Shown piece by piece: positions 57,684-64,000 of a stretch of DNA of 64,000 nt. The number at the start of each line of letters is the position of its first letter. Positions within the stretch are counted from its first letter, which is position 1. Both the position numbers and the translations under genes were made by a program. The DNA lies in assembly GCA_001949185.1 (NCBI GenBank), contig BDGG01000003.1, positions 4,833,092-4,897,091 of the forward strand, in the 5' to 3' direction. Source of the DNA: Ramazzottius varieornatus. Lineage: Eukaryota > Tardigrada > Eutardigrada > Parachela > Ramazzottiidae. The notes beneath the pieces are model-generated. The model saw only the letters and a program-made list of their open reading frames with translations. It was not told the origin of the DNA and searched no databases.

Positions 57684-57933
57684 CGTGTGATGTAGTGAAC
57701 AGTAATTTTCCGTCAGGAAGTTTTGATTTTTAAAGTCTGATTTCTGAACTCTGAAGGCCTCTCCCTGTATGAGAACATTAGTTGCTGGGCTTGTGGGTTT
57801 TCTTTACAGGAATCTGGAGGTGTAACCTGCATAGGTGACGACGGCCTGGAAGGAAGGGAATGTGAGCTGTCATGAAAGGCGCGACGAAGAAGCAGATGTT
57901 CCATGCCATTCCAGTGGCACACGCCTGGACAAG

Positions 57934-59779
57934 ATGTATCTTTTTCCTGCCCTCCTCATCCTGACATTTCACCCTGCACTCTCTGCTGAAGATGAGTTTG
58001 TGGGGACAGAAGAGTCGACGGTTTCTGGTGTAACAGTCCATTACGTCCATGCTTTCCTGAACAACTCCGTTACCCTGCTTTGCGATGGATCTGACGGCAC
58101 CCCGACGTGGACCGATCCCCTGGGACGCCAGCTGCCATTCTTCTCGAACGTATCGAAGAATGCAGACCTACCAAAGTATTATATCGAAGCGTCAGGAACG
58201 CTGGTTGTTCTAGATATTACAAGATATAATGGAGGTGAGTTGGAACTGGGAATATGGAGTTACTGTAAAGTCATTGTGATTGGTCAATGACGTCAGGTCT
58301 GACAGGCGGTTTACGCATGGTGATTCATGACGTAGTGCGCGACTTGATCGGGGCATTTATTCATGCTGGTTTCGAAGCTGCTGTCAAGACGTTTACGGAG
58401 ACTTGTTGACTTGCTTCTTATCTTTCCAGGTTATTACTGGTGTACAAGGAATGGACTTCCCGGAAACGCCACTATATGGCACGTGATGATCAATTCATGG
58501 TTCCGTTATCATCTGGAGATAGAAAGCGTCATGTAAGTCAGAGTTGCTCTCACTTCCGGTAACAAAATTGCATTTGTACTGAGGTTCTTCATTCAGAAAA
58601 AGATTCTTCATTTTGTTCATGTTCCCAGGTATGGATGGTATGCGGGTCTGGGTACGCTTATCCTGGGCATCACAATCGGTCTAATGAAATTGATTGTCCG
58701 AATCTGCTGCCCACAATGCCATGCAAGAGCCAGCGCTGCAGCTCGTGTCCAGCAGATGCGACTCCTCATCGTCGCACTCGAAACCTACCGTCATGATCAG
58801 TCTACTCGCCTGCGAGAAAACTACACTGCACAAGTGAGAGGCAAAGATCTTCCGGTTAAACTTCGAACATTGTAAATTTTGAGAGACCTGCAATCGAAAC
58901 CTGGAAAATCAGAACCTCCAGTGGCGCACATTTCCGGTTGTTGCAATGAAAACGTGCACCACTTGGACGAACTCGACAAGACCGTTTTGCCAAGTGACGC
59001 ACTATTCGGCCAGTAGCAATAAGGAGCTGCGGCACTTGAGACAACGATCTTGTGCATTTCGTTTGCCGTTGACCCCGATTCTTTAACGTGTAATCTTTTA
59101 GGTGGAGAAACTGAAGGAGAACTGCGCAGCTCAGATGGAAGGTCTTCGTGACCATTACGGCACGAAGATCAACCGTTTTCGCAACTACCGTCTACCTTTC
59201 GGTAATACGCGTGACCAATATTGGCAGCAAGTAACCAAAGTCCGCGACTACGGCTCCAGCCAGATGGAGCGTCTTCAAGACAACTACGCCAAGAATCTCG
59301 GCAAGCTGCGGACCTACAGCGTGGCCCAGCTTGAACGTTTCCGGCAGCAGTACCAGCTACAGCACAAACACATGGCTAAGATATTGGAGGCCATGAATTT
59401 TACCCTAGATTGTCGTGCAGGCGGGGCCGGTGAAATGACACCTAGTCCTTCGATATTGCTCAATATGGATCTTAGTTTAGCCCAGCTAAGGTTGGAAGCT
59501 TCAGATCTGCATAGTGGCGGTAACTCTTCGGATAGTATTACTTGTGGTGGACCACAGGTCTCAAACTGTGTGGTCCAGATGGAACGCACGCGGGGTGATG
59601 TTCCCGTCTTGGATTTCAACTCTGACAGTATGGACTTTGAGACTAGTCTGGAGAATGAACCGCTACGAGATGGGTCGAGTACTGAGGAGAGCCTCAAAAG
59701 GAAACTGGAAGAAGTGGTGGAAGATATCGTCCGTTCGGAGAATGGCGAATCCGAACCGGAAGCTGAAAGTGTTGTTTGA
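57934..59779 (+). CDS. Receptor-like protein: signal peptide, Ig domain, one transmembrane helix, long cytoplasmic coiled coil
   Basis: Four exons (57934-58234, 58430-58532, 58629-58833, 59102-59779), 428 residues. Signal peptide MYLFPALLILTFHPALS; V-like Ig domain with Cys in NNSVTLLCDG and GYYWCTRNG (the canonical Y-x-C), several N-glycosylation sites (NNS, NVS, NAT); transmembrane helix about residues 140-160 (YAGLGTLILGITIGLMKLIV) followed by a juxtamembrane RICCPQC cluster; then about 130 residues of coiled coil with recurring blocks (LRDHYGTKINRFRNY, VRDYGSSQMERLQDNY, LRTYSVAQLERFRQQY), and an acidic tail. I do not recognise an orthologue. The repeating R-x-x-Y pattern of the coil is unusual. 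Start chosen because it places the signal peptide first. Confidence 0.75.
58900..59075. repeat. Hairpin repeat, double copy
   Basis: In the 268-nt intron of the Ig/coiled-coil gene; CCAGTGGCGCAC/GTGCACCACTTG and CAAGTGACGCAC/TGCGGCACTTG. Confidence 0.85.
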
Positions 59780-60181
59780 GTTTGACCGCTGTTCTCTCGC
59801 CGGCTCGGCAATTAGGTATTTCGTTCAAGTTTTGATTTCAAAGCATCCACGTTCTCCTTTCTCCGGTCCGCCATGCCGTCTGCGCTGCTGGATAACGCTG
59901 AATACAGTTTTATCTAACTTGTTTATTTTGATAACTCGAAAATGTTCGGTTACAGAGTTTATGGATGAGAGCGAGAAGTTACTGCGTCTTGAAGAAATTA
60001 AATCGGTGTATACTCATCAATTTCTTCCTCGGCAGATAAGCTCGCAGCGCACTGCATAATATGTCATTAAAAGCCTATCATCACCTAGCAGTCAATACGA
60101 AAAATCAGACCTGGAGACAAGAATGGATAGAAATCAAACGTCTTTGAAACGGAAATCGAACTCGAACAGAGTGAGACAAGA

Positions 60182-61621
60182 TTATCGGCCACAGTCGCCT
60201 TTACGTTTTGTCAAGTGAAACTTGAAGTCATTAGGGAACGGAAATGGGGGCGGCTGGAAATCGGCACTGGGTTTCACATTATTCAGACTAACCAGAAGTC
60301 TTCCAAAGAACGCTAAATCGAGGGAGGTGAGCTTCCGCTTCTCATGCGTTGCCCAGGTCGTTAAGTCCTGCTCATTCAGACACTGTCTGAAAGTCAGATC
60401 GCGGTAGGATTAAACGGCAGCTCGGCAGAAAAGCTCAACTAGATCGCTATTCCAAGTGGCGCACGCTTTCAGCCAATAATAGTGTAAATGTGCGCCACTT
60501 GGGAACAAGATTTTGGAACAAGACGACACCGATGCTTCGAGGCAGCGTACCTGTATTTCCGCCACAGCGCATCGGCGTCCCTCACAGCTTCCTGTGTCTC
60601 TTGGTCCAAATTAGCCAAAGATATCATGAGCCACTCCAGCTGTTCTTCAGGAAAGGGCCAAAACAGCTTCTGCTTATCCCGCTCCTTGTGCACGTAAGCT
60701 CGACTTTCTTCTTCGGAAGCGATTCTAGGAATCACCACAGACTTGACACGAATCTTGATATGCCATACGATGTCCGCCAGTGCATACCAACCATCTTCCG
60801 CGGTAACTCGCGACGACCTTCTCAACGTACTCCAGTAACTTTTCCAGAAGTGGAGTTCTGGGTTGCACGGCATCAAGTACGGACCGAATTTGATGGTAGA
60901 GTCGACAACGTCAACAGACGACACCGATGCTTCGAGGAAAGTCCGCCAGTCTTCGCTCGCCTCGAAGCTGTTCCTAGCGTACGTTATCTTTCTCGGCCAA
61001 CAGGCTGACTGTGTTGTGGAAGGATCGATAAAGTAGTAATGATGATATCTGGACGTCTTCCCAACCACCACCAAATGCAAGATGCTTTCTTGAGGTATCG
61101 GATAGGCTTTTGACCATTCGACACTGTCGAATCTAACCCAGCGGTGTTCAGCGAAGGTAGGGTTATCCAGAAACGCGATACCTTTGTTGCGTGCTGGAGT
61201 GCGGATCAGCATCGACTTCCAGCGATTAAATGCCCTAAACAGAGACGATTATTGTGCATATGGTCGCTCCGGCGAATGCATTCGACCACACCGTTGTCTC
61301 AAGTGGCGCACACTACTGGGTAATATCACCGAGAACGTGCGCCACTTGGAAAACGATCTGGCCGAGTCTGTTTGTTGAACAAATGATCTATTTTACTTAC
61401 TTCGCCAGGTTCGAAAGTTCTGGGATGTCCAAGTAGCTGAAGATCTCCTTCAAGATGAGCGCTGGAACCAGCCGAAAGACGTCTTGCACGGTGAATGGGC
61501 TCTGTCCAACGTCCACTTCCGGTGCATCCTTGTGGTTTCCGTCTCCACGCTTGGACTGCGTCTTTGGTCTTTTGGCTGGCGTGTTGCGCTTGGAACTTGG
61601 AGGCTTCCTCTTCTTCGGCAT
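60182..61621 (-). CDS. F-box-like protein, intact paralogue of the broken gene at 20.3-21.6 kb
   Basis: Three exons (61621-61401, 61234-60551, 60386-60182), 369 residues. Basic N-terminus (MPKKRKPPSSKRN), F-box-like segment VFRLVPALILKEIFSYLDIPELSNLAK, then a long domain with no assigned family (LHLVVVGKTSRYHHYYF; ITYARNSFEASEDW; FWPFPEEQLEWLMISLANLD) and a conserved end (LDLAFFGR ... PFPFPNDFK). F-box proteins act as substrate adaptors of SCF ubiquitin ligases; here the F-box match is by pattern only. Both introns (164 and 166 nt) contain single hairpin repeats. Possibly a lineage-specific family. Confidence 0.7.
60420..60520. repeat. Hairpin repeat, single copy
   Basis: In F-box-like intron 60387-60550 (164 nt); loop CAGCCAATAATAGTG. 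Confidence 0.85.
61279..61380. repeat. Hairpin repeat, single copy
   Basis: In F-box-like intron 61235-61400 (166 nt); end GGCCGAGTCTGTTTG. Confidence 0.85.
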
Positions 61622-62269
61622 GACCACTGAAGGTTCACAACTGAATACTGGTAGTTTCAACTCTCAACGAGACTGAAGGAGCAACGAATGTAAACTGTCT
61701 ACCGTCCACCTGTCCGAAGGACCGGAACTCGAAGACGAAAACTGACATTGCTGCCAGGTCGGTCGTAATGTCAGTCGCAACAGTCGCAAGGCCAGTCGCA
61801 AACTCGCATCTGAAGAACGATCTTGAAGTCTATCATCGAAGGCTAGAGTTGATTGGCATTTTAAGTTTGACACGGATACCTGCAATCAGCTCTTTTGCCA
61901 ATCAATCTTTGCAGAGGACTCTGCTGCATCATCCCGGAATGATTTTGATTGTTCGAATAGATTTTGATTGTTTGATATAGGAGTGACTCTTATCCCACTG
62001 TGAACATACGCAGCTAGGATGGTACGGTGGACAAACTCAAACTGTTAACTAAGAGCCTAAGGCTTATTAGGCTAGGACTTTCGTTCTTCTCGTCACATTC
62101 CGCACCGAGCATTCAACTGGTTTGTCGTACCTGTGTGATAGACTTACCTGGTTCGATCAAGAAGAGGGGAGTTGCTGGTTGTTGTGGGAATGACGACACG
62201 TTCGACGTGAGGCAAACCTAGTCCACGACTCCACCGTGCGGGACAACCAGTACTGTATCTGCATTATTA

Positions 62270-62434
62270 ATGGACAAAGACATCATCGTGTGCGTAGTAG
62301 CCATCCTTCTGTGCCAACTGATAGTTTATGTCTTCAGCGTGGAATGCCCACCGACGTCCCTTTGGACACTCCAGGCCCAAGAGATGGAACGGCTCAAGAA
62401 GTTCACCGTCGATCAAGTAGTGCCTGACCACTGA
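62270..62434 (+). CDS. Possible 54-residue single-pass membrane micropeptide
   Basis: ATG 62270 opens a 54-codon frame: a short charged start (MDKD), a clear transmembrane helix (IIVCVVAILLCQLIVYVFSV), then an amphipathic charged tail (LQAQEMERLKKFTVDQVV). This layout is typical of small integral membrane proteins. No homologue recognised. An overlapping minus-strand frame of 69 codons is the alternative reading. Confidence 0.35.
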   Translation: MDKDIIVCVVAILLCQLIVYVFSVECPPTSLWTLQAQEMERLKKFTVDQVVPDH

Positions 62435-63203
62435 TGTGCTGCTGAACCAGGGAAGACGGACTTTCACGAACCGCATCTCGACTTATCTTCGCCGAATAGC
62501 ACGATTCCTTCGATTCCTGCTCACTCACACTTTAAGGTTAAGAACTTCGCGAGGAAATAAAAGTTGGGTTCGCCGGTTGCCGGAAATTATTTCATTGTCG
62601 TAGGCTGAAAATGTGTCGTTTCATTTTACGATTCAGAAGATGTGTCTTGACAACTAAGTTGTGTAGACTGCGGTTTTAATGGCATACGTTCCTTTGGGGA
62701 CTAACACATTTAGTCACATGAAACTTTTTACCAAAATATCTCTTTTACGGAAATGAAAAATGATTACATTCGTCGAAGAGCGGTAGCTATTCACAAAGCA
62801 TTTTCGTTACAACATGCGTAGGTGTCACTCGGTTATTGCTGCTGGTTGTCGTTCAAGAATCGATCATGCTGAAAATGGATGGACGCATATGGGAATAAAC
62901 GCTTTCACGTGCTGAAAAGATCTGCGTAATTAGGGACACCAGTAGGGATTTGAAGAAGGGCTTTTCTTTGTCGGCTACATCCCGCGGCTTTTGTGGGACA
63001 TTGGTTATTTATAATGTCCCTTTTCTCGAACTGTCCTTTCAGGTGTCCTCCATAGGCATCAGCGCATGCCTAAAATTTATCAGAAATTTTGTTAGGAATT
63101 TCACGGTTATCTTACCAAAATTTCATGTACACTATCTTCAAAATGTTCGATTTCTCAAGTTTGCTGCAAATGTATTTTACAGTAATCTTCCAACTAGACG
63201 AAT

Positions 63204-63411
63204 GGCGAGAGTTCGGCAAACCATCTAGACAAGACCGACCTTTGAGTGGCGCACTTTGCCAGCCAATTGCACTGTAAATGTGCACCGCCGAGAAAATAGC
63301 CAAACTCGACCAAATTGTTCTTCCAATTGGCGCGCGTTGTCAGCCGGTAGCATCGAGAAAGTGCGCCACTTGAGGAAAACATTCTTGTCTAACTGTGAGC
63401 CGAGTTCGTAG
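63204..63411. repeat. Hairpin repeat, double copy
   Basis: Downstream of the synaptotagmin-like exon; begins AGTTCGGCAAACC, ends GAGCCGAGTTCG. Confidence 0.8.
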
Positions 63412-63516
63412 GCAGTCTTGAGATTTTTGAATTTCAGGGTGACGTGATTCTAGTTTTAGTGGAGGTTGATAATGATAGGAAATAGACTGACTTGGGTGAT
63501 TAAAATGTGCACTTAC

Positions 63517-63811
63517 CATTTGGTGAACTCACGACCATATTCCCTCATGGTCAGGGACCAATGGCGCACTTCCGACTCTTCCGTGCTGCCATATCCCAGA
63601 AGGACTTGTCCCAAGGCCGTCGAACCAAAGAGATTTAATTTCGCATAAACGGTCACTTCCACGGTGGTGTGTTTGATGTCCTCCAGAGAGACTCCCAGCG
63701 TGAAGGAAAAGGCTTCCCGGTACAAAGGGTCCTTGGTTCGCTTCACAACCTTGGTCGTCTTTTTGCCAATGTGTTTGTCGTTCTGTATGACCTCCACCCG
63801 CACGAAGGTAT
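63517..63811 (-). CDS. Synaptotagmin-like C2B domain exon, gene partial
   Basis: One exon with good acceptor (TTTCAG) and donor (AAATG|GTAAGT). It encodes RVEVIQNDKHIGKKTTKV, KDPLYREAFSFTL, VEVTVYAKLNLFGSTALGQV, LGYGS and RHWSLTMREYGREFTKW, the second half of a C2B domain (the family ends W-H at this point). In calcium-binding synaptotagmins loop 3 has acidic residues (DYD pattern); here it reads YAKLNLFGS with none, so this C2B is predicted not to bind Ca2+, as in atypical synaptotagmins. Other exons lie outside or were not found. Confidence 0.8.
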
Positions 63812-64000
63812 CTGAAAGGTAGTTCTAAGTTCAAAGAAACCTTTAGCACGTTCAGGGAATAGAAATAGGCTGTTGAAATTTATCTACGAAATGTTAAAGA
63901 CTAAGGTTGGGAGCGGCCACAATTATGTGTATGGTATAATGAGTGTCTGATGCCTCACCTTTTTCATTTTTTGCGCTACTGGTATTTTTGGAATTTTGCT
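63812..64000. other. Window edge, intron of the synaptotagmin-like gene
   Basis: Upstream intron sequence; no exon seen before the edge. Confidence 0.5.

Larger units (their letters stand above)
54940..57933. other. 3-kb interval, mostly without genes
   Basis: Holds one weak hairpin repeat (55132-55205), a possible RGG-rich exon on the minus strand (56676-56869) and an inverted-repeat element (57490-57683). Otherwise nothing supported. Confidence 0.45.
61622..63516. other. 1.9-kb interval, possible micropeptide only
   Basis: Contains the short membrane-protein frame at 62270-62434 and a double hairpin repeat at 63204-63411. The 3' exon(s) of the synaptotagmin-like gene should lie here but were not identified. 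Confidence 0.4.

Noticed and set aside
1-64000. CRISPR-like array suggested by the many short repeats
   Set aside because: Copies are dispersed palindromes with variable spacing and the DNA is animal nuclear; not an array.

Overview
The window is nuclear DNA of an animal. Nearly every recognisable gene is split by GT-AG introns, genes lie on both strands without operon structure, and the set is metazoan: a ZFHX-type zinc-finger homeobox factor, a TOX-type HMG factor, a MiT/TFE bHLH-zipper factor, TOP1, VPS72, TRAPPC3, MLST8, COPE, PIGM, MRPL24, NDUFAF8, UBALD and a synaptotagmin-like C2B exon. About 17 supported genes in 64 kb, with many introns of 58-110 nt, point to a compact invertebrate genome. 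A tardigrade or similar ecdysozoan would fit, but that is a guess and nothing here proves it.

Layout. 301-11375 (+): ZFHX-like gene, 5' end outside the window, four homeodomains and many C2H2 fingers. 11.4-14.3 kb: no gene seen. 14297-15763 (+): CENP-B/Psq-type helix-turn-helix protein. 16071-17907 (-): VPS72/YL1. 18875-19072 (+): NDUFAF8-like twin CX9C protein, tail to tail with intronless TRAPPC3 (19360-19905, -). 20324-21580 (+): broken F-box-like gene, whose intact paralogue lies at 60182-61621 (-). 22281-26437 (-): TOP1. 26592-27639 (-): unidentified four-exon gene. 27.6-31.3 kb: a 639-bp inverted-repeat element and an orphan exon. 31342-38264 (+): TOX. 38625-40614 (-): PIGM. 42-43.4 kb: two poorly defined loci. 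43750-44963 (+): MLST8, convergent with COPE (45118-46804, -). 47431-48597 (-): MRPL24. 49479-50081 (-): UBALD. 53021-54889 (+): MiT/TFE factor. 57934-59779 (+): an unrecognised Ig/transmembrane/coiled-coil receptor-like protein. 62270-62434 (+): possible membrane micropeptide. 63517-63811 (-): synaptotagmin-like C2B exon of a gene not resolved further here.

The genes do not form one pathway. They are a typical mix of housekeeping functions (chromatin, DNA topology, ER-Golgi traffic, GPI anchor, mitochondrial translation and complex I assembly, TORC signalling) and developmental regulators.

The most striking signal is a repeat family not explained by the genes. About 30 copies of a palindromic module (arms CAAGTGGCGCAC / GTGCGCCACTTG, often bounded by CTCGGCAAAC / GTTTGCCGAG) are scattered over the whole window. 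They occur as one, two or three tandem hairpins. Most lie inside introns, none overlaps a modelled coding exon, and in short introns they supply much or most of the intron length. They behave like a foldback MITE or an introner-like family. Several other inverted-repeat elements and a small 18S rRNA-like fragment are also present.

Exon joints were checked by reading frame: for the multi-exon models where I state a protein length, the summed exon lengths are divisible by three.
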